Translations under genes and position numbers: made by a program | Shown here: in pieces, positions 7,365-15,337 of the stretch | Numbering within the stretch: the stretch's first letter is position 1 | Layout of the letters: each line of letters opens with the position of its first letter | NCBI RefSeq assembly: GCF_036169555.1 | Contig: NZ_CP108032.1 | Location: forward strand, 5,518,001-5,582,000 | Source: Streptomyces sp. NBC_00306 | GTDB taxonomy: Bacteria > Actinomycetota > Actinomycetes > Streptomycetales > Streptomycetaceae | Reading direction: 5' to 3' | Length of the DNA: 64,000 bases | Notes under the pieces: generated by a model | Databases searched by the model: none | Told to the model about the DNA's origin: nothing | Seen by the model: only the letters and a program-made list of their open reading frames with translations

Positions 7365-8153
7365 TGGTTGGCCTCTTGCTGGTGTGCCGAGTCCGGCACT
7401 TTGAAGTCGTACTCCCATACAAAGCGCGAGGCGGCGTGGATGCCGATGGCGAACTCGACCACGGTGCCATCGGCGGTGTAGGTCGTCCGGTGGAGTTCCA
7501 TCACCGGTTCCCCGGCGGGCAGCTGGAGGAGCTTGGCGTTCTCGGCCGTGGGGACGCGTGCGAACAGGGCTTCCTTCATGTGGTCGATCTCGTATCCAGC
7601 GTCGTAGAGCACGCGGTAGCCACCGCCCTTCCCCGCCGTCCGGGCTTCGGATCGACGATGCGCGTTCCCTCGACGTACTCGGGGCGGTAGTAGCTGGTCA
7701 GGGTGTGCGTCGGCTGCTCGTCTTCCTTCACGAGCCGTGCTCGCGCGTACACCTCGGCTTCGGCCGGCAGTCCGAGTGCTTCGGCGACCTTGGGTGGGGC
7801 ACCGATTCTGCTGACTGACTGGGTCTGCTCGTTGCGGCGGCAGGCGCGGCCGGACGCTACTCGGTCAGCGATGAAGGCGACCTCGTCACCGTCGCGCCAC
7901 TTGGCCTTGTCGTACCGCGAGATCCCGAGCCGCTTGAGTGGGGTCTGGCGTCGCACGACCGTGCCATGGCCTCGTGAGGAAGTGACGAGACCTTCGGCTT
8001 CCAAGGCCTTGTAGGCGGCGTGAACCGTGGCCTTCGAGCCCTCGCCAGCCTCTACTAGGTCCGGATGCACGGCAGTTGCTGGCCAGGCGCGTACTCGACG
8101 CTCTCAATCCGCTCGGCCAACTTGTCCGCCGGCTCTTGCCACTTAGGTGCCAG
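7361..8153 (-). pseudogene. GntR-family regulator, broken by two frameshifts
   Basis: Three frames join into one GntR protein: PKWQEPADKLAERIESVEY and LPCIR (winged-HTH start), then LVEAGEGSKATVHAAYKAL to SYYRPEYVEGTRIVDPKPG, then GGGYRVLYDAGYEIDHMKE to the end (UTRA effector domain, ending FKVPDSAHQQEANQ). One base is missing near 8058 and another near 7633. The start is also odd: AAGGAGG is followed by CTG where this protein type begins M-A-P-K-W, so the start codon may be lost. Related regulators control transfer genes on actinomycete integrative elements (KorSA type). Sequencing error at two places is possible but less likely in this decayed setting. Confidence 0.85.
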
Positions 8154-8287
8154 GTAGGACCTCCTCCTTGCCACATCGCAAGTGCCTCGACGCGCGGCAA
8201 GAGGTCGCCAATCGCCGTATTGAAGACTTGCTTCGCGAGTATACGACTGACAACCATCGCCAGGGGCCTCACTGTTGTTCCAGGGCC

Positions 8288-8971
8288 TCAGCTCGATGGA
8301 TAGCCGATCTGCGCGAGGTCTTCTGCTAGGTCTGCCAGGACGATCTCGGAGTTCAGCGTGCTGACCACTTCTTCGGTCAGAGGGCGCGAAGAGAAGACGT
8401 GGCGGACGGCCTCCAGGTCGACCGGGACCTCGTAGTAGTCCTCGGTCCACTGCCGAAATGTCTCCGGTGAGCGATCCACCAGTAGGTGGAAGAGGCGTCC
8501 GGCGCCATCCGGGTCTTCCATTTCTCTGTCGGGAAAGTCGATCGTCCCTGTCTTCCAGGCATCCTCGCCCGTCTCTCGCCAGATGCACACAGTAATGACA
8601 GGCATCCCGTCCTCGTCTGAGAACGCGGGTTCCTCGATGCACGACTGGAAGATGTCAGGAACGTCGTCGAGCACTCCGGGCCAGGGCCCGTCCTCTGCAT
8701 AAGGACTCATGGGCGACTCGTGATCGAACCCCCGGATGTAGGCGCCGGCCGACGAGAAAACGATCGAGTATTCGTCGCCCGATCCGTTCCGCATCGAGGC
8801 CATCAATTCGTCCTCGGACCAGTGTCTGTCGAAGGTGTGGTACCGGTCCGCCCACTCAGGGCTCAGGATTGCCTCCAGGACGGCCAGGGAACGGCAGTGC
8901 TCACGGAGGACTGCTATCTCGGGCAGTTGCCGAGCAACGTGATGAACGGTCACCCGCTCATCCAAGCGCAT
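8288..8971 (-). CDS. Hypothetical protein, 227 aa
   Basis: An acidic soluble protein with no signal or membrane segment. Recognisable stretches: YSIVFSSAGAYIRGFDHES near residue 70, PVITVCIWRE near 125, and LTEEVVSTLNSEIVLADLA near the end. I recall similar uncharacterised proteins in many Streptomyces, sometimes on accessory islands, but no function. Its weak Shine-Dalgarno leaves the start uncertain. It is the last gene before the tRNA-Arg end of the island and is intact, unlike the GntR gene beside it. Confidence 0.7.
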   Translation of the reverse strand: MRLDERVTVHHVARQLPEIAVLREHCRSLAVLEAILSPEWADRYHTFDRHWSEDELMASMRNGSGDEYSIVFSSAGAYIRGFDHESPMSPYAEDGPWPGVLDDVPDIFQSCIEEPAFSDEDGMPVITVCIWRETGEDAWKTGTIDFPDREMEDPDGAGRLFHLLVDRSPETFRQWTEDYYEVPVDLEAVRHVFSSRPLTEEVVSTLNSEIVLADLAEDLAQIGYPSS

Positions 8972-9130
8972 GCCTGTGACACCCAGGCCTTCGTAGGCGG
9001 AGACTGCCGCGCGGCCCAGGACGGCGATGAGCGTGGTTCACCTGCGACAACGCTTCTAGATCCCGTCCACGCCTCGTCCACAGACCCCGACATACGGCGG
9101 CTTGCCACGGCATACGCCTGCACACGCAAG

Positions 9131-9170
9131 AAGACCCCGCTCTCAGCTAAAGCGCTGATGGCGGGGTCTT
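9131..9170 (-). terminator. Terminator of tRNA-Arg
   Basis: AAGACCCCGC (9131-9140) and GCGGGGTCTT (9161-9170) pair perfectly over 10 bases with a 20-base loop. The hairpin begins 19 bases past the tRNA 3' end on the minus strand. Confidence 0.7.
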
Positions 9171-9188
9171 TGGGCACCTGATCCAAGG

Positions 9189-9260
9189 TGCCCCCGGCAG
9201 GATTCGAACCTGCGCACACGGCTCCGGAGGCCGTTGCTCTATCCCCTGAGCTACGGGGGC
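9189..9260 (-). tRNA. tRNA-Arg (anticodon CCG)
   Basis: Full cloverleaf on the minus strand: acceptor GCCCCCG/CGGGGGC with discriminator A, D-arm GCTC-AGGGGATA-GAGC, anticodon arm ACGGC-CTCCGGA-GCCGT (anticodon CCG), and T-arm GCAGG-TTCGAAT-CCTGC. CCA is not encoded. Its 3' half (9193-9232) is the right attachment copy of the island to its left. Confidence 0.95.
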
Positions 9261-9612
9261 GTACATCCCGCTTGCGCGGTGACGGGTAGAACCCTACCAG
9301 CTCACAGAGGGTCCCCGTGAACAGGTATTCAGGGGCTCCGACCTGCCCGCGAGCCCGGCCCTCTGGCGCGCCACCCCGAGCCGCACCACATCCCGTTCAG
9401 CCGCCCCCAGCCGTCACCTGGCAGGCCACCTCGCCTCCCGCCGGCCACCAACCCCACCCCTAAACCTTCGCCGCGCCCCGCGTCCCTCCCACCCTCGCCC
9501 CCCGGGGCCACCCCCGCCCCAGCGCCCCCTCCACCCCCTCCCCCCGTCCCCCCACGGAGTGGAAGTCCGCAAAACCCGGACGCGGCCCCGCCCCGCGACC
9601 TACTCTCGAGTT
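9261..9612. other. Gene-free, strongly C-biased spacer
   Basis: No coding frame is supportable. From about 9340 to 9560 the plus strand is unusually rich in C with almost no purine runs, a strong local strand asymmetry. A candidate -10 box TACTCT (9601-9606) ends six bases before the GTG of the response regulator gene, which would make its mRNA leaderless. Confidence 0.5.
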
Positions 9613-10047
9613 GTGTCAGGGGCGTCCGGCCGTGTGCTCGTTGTCGACGACAATCGGGTCATCCGGCAGTTGATCAGGGTCAACCTCGAGCTGGAGGGCT
9701 TCGAGGTCGTGACCGCGGCCGATGGTGCCGAGTGTCTGGAAGTCGTGCAGCAGGTGCGGCCCGATGTCGTCACCCTCGATGTGGTCATGCCTCGGCTGGA
9801 CGGGCTGCGCACCGCCGCCCTCCTGCGGGCCGATCCGCGCACCAGCCATCTGCCCGTCGCCATCATCAGCGCGTGTACGCAGTACGAGGTGGAGAGCGGC
9901 ATCGCCGCCGGTGTGGACGCCTTCCTCGCCAAGCCCTTCGAGCCGGCCGAGCTCGTCCGTCTCGTACGGCAGTTGATGCACCGGGAGGGTCCGCCGTCCG
10001 TAGACGGCCGGCATGGGGCCGGGCGAGCGGGAAGCACGCGCGGCTGA
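9613..10047 (+). CDS. Single-domain response regulator (CheY-like)
   Basis: 144 aa from GTG; the protein is one receiver domain with a short tail. It has the acidic pair in VLVVDDN, the phospho-Asp in TLDVVMPRLDG, the Ser of IISA and the Lys of LAKPFEP. No output domain follows; the last 25 residues are basic and probably disordered. No kinase gene is adjacent, so it is an orphan regulator acting by protein contact. GTG was chosen over an upstream ATG at 9559 because the receiver starts right after it and TACTCT lies at leaderless spacing. It is the first core gene right of the tRNA-Arg hotspot. Confidence 0.85.
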   Translation: MSGASGRVLVVDDNRVIRQLIRVNLELEGFEVVTAADGAECLEVVQQVRPDVVTLDVVMPRLDGLRTAALLRADPRTSHLPVAIISACTQYEVESGIAAGVDAFLAKPFEPAELVRLVRQLMHREGPPSVDGRHGAGRAGSTRG

Positions 10048-10102
10048 CCGCATCGCGAAACCGGTTCGCGAAGCGCCCCCCTTCCTCCCATACGCTTGTC
10101 CC

Positions 10103-11092
10103 GTGACGCCCGCCGATCTCTCTCGTACCGTGCTGCACGCCGTGCGCCGCGCGGTGGCGGACGGTGCGCTGGACGCGCCGGTGCCCGAGAGTGTCAGCGT
10201 CGAACGTCCCAGGCCAGGAGGGTGCGGCGACTACGCCACCAATGTCGCCCTCCGGCTCGCCGGGCCCGCCCATCAGCCGCCCCGTGCCGTCGCCGAGGCC
10301 CTGCGGGACCGGATCGCCGGCCAGCCCGGGATCGCCTCCATCGAGATCACCGGACCCGGCTTCCTCAACATCACCCTGCACAGCCGTGCGCAGCAGGAGC
10401 TGGTGGAGACAGTGCGGCAGCAGGGCGCGGCGTACGGGCACAGCCGGCAGCTCGCCGGGGTTGCCGTGCGGTTCGAGGCGGGCGAGGAGCTGCGCGCCCG
10501 GGTGTGGGCCGACGTGCTCGGCCGGCTGCTCCGGTCCCAGGGAGCCGAGACCGAGGACGGGGAAGTCGAGGACGGGGAAGTCGAGCGTCCTCACGTCGTA
10601 CCCGCCACGGACCAGACCCAGGACCCCGCCGCCGACGCCACCCGGTGGGCCCTGCTCTCCGCTGCCGCGCACGACCGGCCCCGCACCGGGGCCCATCTCC
10701 TCGTGCAGCACGAGTCCAACCCCCTCTTCACGGTCCGCTACGCCCACGCCCGCAGCCGCGCCCTCAGTCGTAACGCCGGCCGGCTCGGCATCACCACGGA
10801 CCAGCCCGCCGCCGAGCAGCCGACCGTCGACGCCCCCGCGCTGACCGGTGCCATCGGCGATCACCCCGCCGTCCTCGCCTCCGCCGCCCGCCTTCGCGCG
10901 CCCGACCGGCTCGTCCGGCATCTGGAAGCGACCGCCGACGCGCTCCTCTCCTTCCAGCACACCGTGCTGCCCCTCGGTGACGAGAAACCCTCGGCCGCCC
11001 ACCGTTCCCGCCTCGCGCTCGCCGAAGCCGCCGGGACGGTGCTCGCCGGTGGCCTGTCCCTGCTCGGCATCAGCGCCCCTGACTACCTGTGA
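10103..11092 (+). CDS. nrtL: ArgS-related anticodon-binding protein NrtL
   Basis: A 329-aa protein that joins the two end domains of arginyl-tRNA synthetase. An N-terminal tRNA-D-loop binding domain (residues about 5-110, with GDYATNVALRLA and GPGFLNI) is followed, after a short linker, by a DALR-type anticodon-binding domain (from about 215: ESNPLFTVRYAHARSRAL to the end, LLGISAPDYL). The catalytic Rossmann domain with HIGH and KMSKS is absent, so it cannot charge tRNA. A direct repeat EDGEVEDGEVE sits in the linker. The gene sits directly before lysA (7-base gap), as in other Streptomyces. A TACGCT box six bases before the GTG suggests a leaderless transcript. Role unknown. Confidence 0.88.
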   Translation: MTPADLSRTVLHAVRRAVADGALDAPVPESVSVERPRPGGCGDYATNVALRLAGPAHQPPRAVAEALRDRIAGQPGIASIEITGPGFLNITLHSRAQQELVETVRQQGAAYGHSRQLAGVAVRFEAGEELRARVWADVLGRLLRSQGAETEDGEVEDGEVERPHVVPATDQTQDPAADATRWALLSAAAHDRPRTGAHLLVQHESNPLFTVRYAHARSRALSRNAGRLGITTDQPAAEQPTVDAPALTGAIGDHPAVLASAARLRAPDRLVRHLEATADALLSFQHTVLPLGDEKPSAAHRSRLALAEAAGTVLAGGLSLLGISAPDYL

Positions 11093-11099
11093 GAGAAGA

Positions 11100-12491
11100 A
11101 TGAGCCGTTCCGCACACCCCGCCGGGCCCCGTCACGCCGATGTCTACCCCGAGGGCCACTACAGCGCCCCTCCCGCCGACCTCAACGGTCTCGACGAGAA
11201 GGTCTGGGCGAAGACCGTCACCCGTAACGACGACGGTGTCACCACCGTCGGCGGGATCGAAGTGACGCGGCTGGCCGAGGAGTTCGGCACCCCCGCCTAC
11301 TTCCTCGACGAGGCCGACTTCCGCGCCCGCTGCCGCGCCTGGGCCGACGCGTTCGGCAAGGACGCGGACGTCTTCTACGCCGGGAAGGCGTTCCTCTCGC
11401 GGGCCGTGGTGAAGTGGCTCCACGAGGAGGGCCTCAACCTCGACGTCTGCTCCGGTGGTGAGCTCACCACCGCGCTCGACGCCGGTATGCCCGCCGACCG
11501 CATCGCCTTCCACGGGAACAACAAGTCCCCGGAAGAGATCGAGCGGGCCGTGCGCGTCGGTGTCGGGCGGATCGTGCTCGACTCGTTCCAGGAGATCGTG
11601 CGCGTCGCCCACATCGCCCAGAGCCTCGGCAAGCGCCAGCGCGTGCAGATCCGGGTCACGGTCGGCGTGGAGGCCCATACGCACGAGTTCATCGCGACGG
11701 CCCACGAGGACCAGAAGTTCGGCATCCCGCTCGCCGGCGGCCAGGCGGCCGAGGCGGTGCGCCGTGCGCTCCAGCTCGACGGGCTGGAGGTCATCGGTAT
11801 CCACTCGCACATCGGCTCGCAGATCTTCGACACCTCCGGCTTCGAGGTCGCGGCGCACCGCGTCGTCGGACTGCTCAAGCAGATCCGCGACGAACACGGC
11901 GTCGAGCTGCCCGAGATCGACCTCGGCGGCGGTCTCGGCATCGCGTACACGCCGGACGACGACCCCCGCGAGCCGCACGACATCGCCAAGGCGCTCAACG
12001 AGATCGTCACCCGTGAGTGTGAGGCCGCCCGGCTGCGGACGCCGCGTATCTCCGTCGAGCCGGGGCGCGCCATCGTCGGCCCCACCGCCTTCACGCTGTA
12101 CGAGGTCGGCACCATCAAGCCGCTGGAAGGCCTGCGGACGTACGTCAGTGTCGACGGCGGCATGTCCGACAACATTCGCACCGCGCTCTACGACGCCGAG
12201 TACAGCGTCGCGCTGGTCTCCCGCAGGTCCGACGCCGAGCCGATGCTCTCCCGCGTCGTCGGCAAGCACTGCGAGAGCGGCGACATCGTCGTGAAGGATG
12301 CCTTCCTGCCCGCCGACCTGGCGCCCGGCGACCTCATCGCCGTGCCCGCGACCGGCGCGTACTGCCGCTCGATGGCCAGCAACTACAACCACGCACTCCG
12401 TCCGCCCGTCGTCGCCGTCGCGGACGGCGAGGCTCGGGTGATCGTGCGACGGGAGACGGAGGAAGATCTCCTGCGTCTCGACGTCGGATAG
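11100..12491 (+). CDS. lysA: Diaminopimelate decarboxylase
   Basis: 463 aa, PLP-dependent fold-III decarboxylase making L-lysine from meso-diaminopimelate, the last step of lysine synthesis. Seen: PLP-lysine in YAGKAF (about residue 93), HGNNKSPEEI, HSHIGSQIFD, the glycine-rich phosphate loop DLGGGLGIAY, EPGRAIV, and the C-terminal tyrosine region GAYCRSMASNYN that completes the active site across the dimer. GAGAGAAGA lies just before the ATG. It is probably transcribed with nrtL and followed by a hairpin before hom. A full-length, unremarkable core enzyme. Confidence 0.97.
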   Translation: MSRSAHPAGPRHADVYPEGHYSAPPADLNGLDEKVWAKTVTRNDDGVTTVGGIEVTRLAEEFGTPAYFLDEADFRARCRAWADAFGKDADVFYAGKAFLSRAVVKWLHEEGLNLDVCSGGELTTALDAGMPADRIAFHGNNKSPEEIERAVRVGVGRIVLDSFQEIVRVAHIAQSLGKRQRVQIRVTVGVEAHTHEFIATAHEDQKFGIPLAGGQAAEAVRRALQLDGLEVIGIHSHIGSQIFDTSGFEVAAHRVVGLLKQIRDEHGVELPEIDLGGGLGIAYTPDDDPREPHDIAKALNEIVTRECEAARLRTPRISVEPGRAIVGPTAFTLYEVGTIKPLEGLRTYVSVDGGMSDNIRTALYDAEYSVALVSRRSDAEPMLSRVVGKHCESGDIVVKDAFLPADLAPGDLIAVPATGAYCRSMASNYNHALRPPVVAVADGEARVIVRRETEEDLLRLDVG

Positions 12492-12512
12492 TTGAGATAG
12501 ATGTCTCGTATG

Positions 12513-12541
12513 CCGGACGGGGGATAGAAACTTCCGTCCGG
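12513..12541 (+). terminator. Hairpin between lysA and hom
   Basis: CCGGACGG (12513-12520) and CCGTCCGG (12534-12541) are perfect 8-base arms with a 13-base loop, 22 bases after the lysA stop. There is no T-run. It could be a terminator or attenuator separating lysA from the threonine genes. Confidence 0.45.
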
Positions 12542-12588
12542 TGCGTGAGACTGGTCCACACCGTAGAAGTGATGAGAAGCGAGGTCGG

Positions 12589-13890
12589 ATGATGCGTACG
12601 CGTCCGCTGAAGGTGGCGCTGCTGGGCTGTGGAGTGGTCGGCTCAGAGGTGGCGCGCATCATGACGACGCACGCCGACGACCTCGCCGCCCGCATCGGCG
12701 CCCCGGTGGAACTGGCCGGCGTCGCCGTGCGGCGGCCCGGCAAGGTGCGTGAGGGGATCTCCGAGGACCTCGTCACCACGGATGCCACCGCCCTCGTCAA
12801 ACGCGGCGACATCGACGTCGTCATCGAGGTCATCGGCGGCATCGAGCCGGCCCGCACGCTCATCACCACAGCCTTCGAACACGGCGCCTCGGTCGTCTCC
12901 GCCAACAAGGCGCTGCTCGCCGAGGACGGCGCCACGCTCTACGCGGCGGCCGAGCAGCATGGCCGCGACCTCTACTTCGAGGCCGCCGTCGCCGGTGCGA
13001 TCCCGCTGATCCGGCCGCTGCGCGAGTCGCTCGCAGGTGACAAGGTCAACCGCGTCCTCGGCATCGTCAACGGCACGACCAACTTCATCCTCGACAAGAT
13101 GGACGGCTCGGGCGCCGGTTACTCCGAGGCGCTCGACGAGGCCACCGCCCTCGGGTACGCGGAGGCCGACCCCACCGCCGACGTCGAGGGCTTCGACGCC
13201 GCCGCCAAGGCCGCCATCCTCGCCGGGATCGCCTTCCACACCCGCGTGCGGCTCGACGACGTCTACCGCGAGGGCCTCACCGAGGTCACCGCCGCCGACA
13301 TCGTCTCCGCCCAGCGCATGGGCTGCACCGTCAAACTCCTCGCCATCTGCGAGCGGGCGGCCGACGGCAACTCCGTCACCGCCCGCGTCCATCCGGCGAT
13401 GATCCCGCTCAGCCACCCGCTCGCGTCCGTCCGCGAGGCGTACAACGCCGTCTTCGTCGAGGCGGAGGCGGCCGGGCAGCTGATGTTCTACGGCCCCGGC
13501 GCGGGCGGCGCTCCCACCGCGTCCGCCGTGCTCGGCGATCTCGTCGCCGTCTGCCGCAACAAGCTCGCCGAGGCCACGGGGCCGGGCGAATCCGCGTACA
13601 CGCAGCTGCCCGTGAGCCCCATGGGCGACGTCGTGACGCGGTACCACATCAGCCTCGACGTGGCCGACAAGCCTGGCGTACTCGCCCAGGTCGCGACGGT
13701 CTTCGCCGAGCACGGCGTGTCGATCGACACGGTCCGCCAGCAGGGCCGACCGGAAGCAGACGGCGAGGCATCACTCGTCGTCGTCACCCACCGCGCGCCC
13801 GACGCCGCCCTTTCCGGGACCGTCGAAGCGCTGCGCAAGCTCGACACCGTGCGCGGTGTCGCCAGCATCATGCGTGTTGAAGGGGAGTAA
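12589..13890 (+). CDS. hom: Homoserine dehydrogenase
   Basis: 433 aa. Reduces aspartate semialdehyde to homoserine, the branch point to threonine and methionine. N-terminal NAD(P)-binding motif VALLGCGVVGSEVA, catalytic region with NKALLAEDG and EAAVAGAIPLIRPLRESLAGD, and GTTNFILDKM. A C-terminal ACT domain (from about residue 350: ISLDVADKPGVLAQVATVF) is the usual site for threonine feedback. Two adjacent ATG codons follow GAAGCGAGG; the first is taken. hom, thrC and thrB follow in order, with only 7 bases between hom and thrC. Confidence 0.97.
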   Translation: MMRTRPLKVALLGCGVVGSEVARIMTTHADDLAARIGAPVELAGVAVRRPGKVREGISEDLVTTDATALVKRGDIDVVIEVIGGIEPARTLITTAFEHGASVVSANKALLAEDGATLYAAAEQHGRDLYFEAAVAGAIPLIRPLRESLAGDKVNRVLGIVNGTTNFILDKMDGSGAGYSEALDEATALGYAEADPTADVEGFDAAAKAAILAGIAFHTRVRLDDVYREGLTEVTAADIVSAQRMGCTVKLLAICERAADGNSVTARVHPAMIPLSHPLASVREAYNAVFVEAEAAGQLMFYGPGAGGAPTASAVLGDLVAVCRNKLAEATGPGESAYTQLPVSPMGDVVTRYHISLDVADKPGVLAQVATVFAEHGVSIDTVRQQGRPEADGEASLVVVTHRAPDAALSGTVEALRKLDTVRGVASIMRVEGE

Positions 13891-13897
13891 GGGACCC

Positions 13898-15016
13898 ATG
13901 ACGACCAACGGCACCCACCAGTGGCGCGGCATCATCGAGGAGTACCGGGACCGCCTTCCGGTGACGGACACGACGCCCGTCGTCACGCTCCGTGAGGGTG
14001 GCACGCCGCTCGTCCCGGCGCGCGTCCTGTCCGAGCGCACGGGCTGCGAGGTGCATCTCAAGGTCGAGGGCGCCAACCCCACCGGGTCCTTCAAGGACCG
14101 CGGCATGACCATGGCCATCACCCGCGCCAAGGAGGAGGGTGCGCAGGCCGTCATCTGCGCGTCCACCGGCAACACCTCGGCGTCCGCCGCCGCGTATGCC
14201 GTACGGGCGGGCATGGTCTGCGCCGTGCTCGTCCCGCAGGGCAAGATCGCGCTCGGCAAGATGGGCCAGGCGCTCGTCTACGGTTCGCAGATCCTTCAGG
14301 TCGACGGAAACTTCGACGACTGCCTCAACCTGGCCCGCCGGCTCTCCGAGAACTACCCGGTGGCGCTGGTCAATTCGGTCAATCCGTACCGCATCGAGGG
14401 GCAGAAGACCGCCGCGTTCGAGATCGTCGACGCGCTCGGCGACGCCCCCGACATCCATGTGCTGCCCGTGGGCAACGCCGGCAACATCACGGCGTACTGG
14501 AAGGGGTACAAGGAGTACTCCCAGCCGTCGCCCGCGAGCACTCTGGCCGGCGGGGCGGACCGCCCGGCGCTGCTCGCCCTCTCCACGCGCAGGCCGCGGA
14601 TGTGGGGCTTCCAGGCCTCCGGTTCCGCGCCCATCGTCCGCGGTGAGATCGTCAAGGACCCGTCGACGATCGCCACCGCGATCCGGATCGGCAACCCGGC
14701 GTCGTGGCAGTTCGCGCTCGACGCGCGGGACGAGTCCGGCGGCTTCATCGACGAGGTGACGGACCGTGAAATCCTGCGCGCCTACCGGCTGTTGGCCTCC
14801 CAGGAGGGTGTCTTCGTGGAGCCCGCGTCGGCCGCTTCGGTCGCCGGTCTGCTGAAGGCGGCCGAGCAGGGCAAGGTCGACCCGGGCCAGCGGATCGTCT
14901 GCACGGTCACCGGCAACGGCCTGAAGGACCCGGACTGGGCCGTCGCCGGCGCGCCGCAGCCCGTCACCGTCCCGGTGGACGCCGTGGCGGCGGCGGAGCG
15001 TCTCGGTCTCGCCTGA
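13898..15016 (+). CDS. thrC: Threonine synthase
   Basis: 372 aa, PLP fold-II enzyme converting O-phosphohomoserine to threonine. PLP-lysine in TGSFKDRGMT (about residue 65), substrate loop CASTGNTSASAAAY, phosphate-binding GNAGNITAYWKGY, and C-terminal CTVTGNGLKDP. It starts 7 bases after hom, after GGGGAG, and is surely co-transcribed with it. A 12-bp hairpin about 65 bases past the stop probably ends the hom-thrC message, leaving thrB on its own transcript. Confidence 0.97.
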   Translation: MTTNGTHQWRGIIEEYRDRLPVTDTTPVVTLREGGTPLVPARVLSERTGCEVHLKVEGANPTGSFKDRGMTMAITRAKEEGAQAVICASTGNTSASAAAYAVRAGMVCAVLVPQGKIALGKMGQALVYGSQILQVDGNFDDCLNLARRLSENYPVALVNSVNPYRIEGQKTAAFEIVDALGDAPDIHVLPVGNAGNITAYWKGYKEYSQPSPASTLAGGADRPALLALSTRRPRMWGFQASGSAPIVRGEIVKDPSTIATAIRIGNPASWQFALDARDESGGFIDEVTDREILRAYRLLASQEGVFVEPASAASVAGLLKAAEQGKVDPGQRIVCTVTGNGLKDPDWAVAGAPQPVTVPVDAVAAAERLGLA

Positions 15017-15337
15017 GAGGCCCGCTTCCGGGGGTCGTGGCCGGGCGAGCTCGCCGGAAAAAGGCCAGCTGCCCTGTTGTGGTCCGGGAGCGCGTCCTAC
15101 TGCGTTCCCGGACGATGGACAAGCACGGCAAGCCGGGCAACGGCGTACGTAGGGGCACAGGAGGCTTGCGACACGCATCGTGCGCCTCCCGTGCGCCCTA
15201 TGTCGCCACAGAACCTTCCTTCGATAAGCTGTACCGAACCCGCCCCGCCGCATATGCCGCGGTGTTGCTGCCGTTACGGCCCACGGGTCCTCACCTCTCG
15301 AATCCCACAGCTCAGAACCAAGGAGAGTCATCGAGCG
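15017..15337. other. Spacer between thrC and thrB
   Basis: 320 bases without a supportable gene. It contains the thrC terminator hairpin (15082-15113). A TTCGATAAGCTG stretch at about 15219-15230 is the most promoter-like sequence before thrB, but no clear -35 box partners it. Confidence 0.4.
15082..15113 (+). terminator. Hairpin after thrC
   Basis: GTCCGGGAGCGC (15082-15093) pairs with GCGTTCCCGGAC (15102-15113) over 12 positions including one G-T pair, with an 8-base loop. This is a likely transcription end for hom-thrC. Confidence 0.55.
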
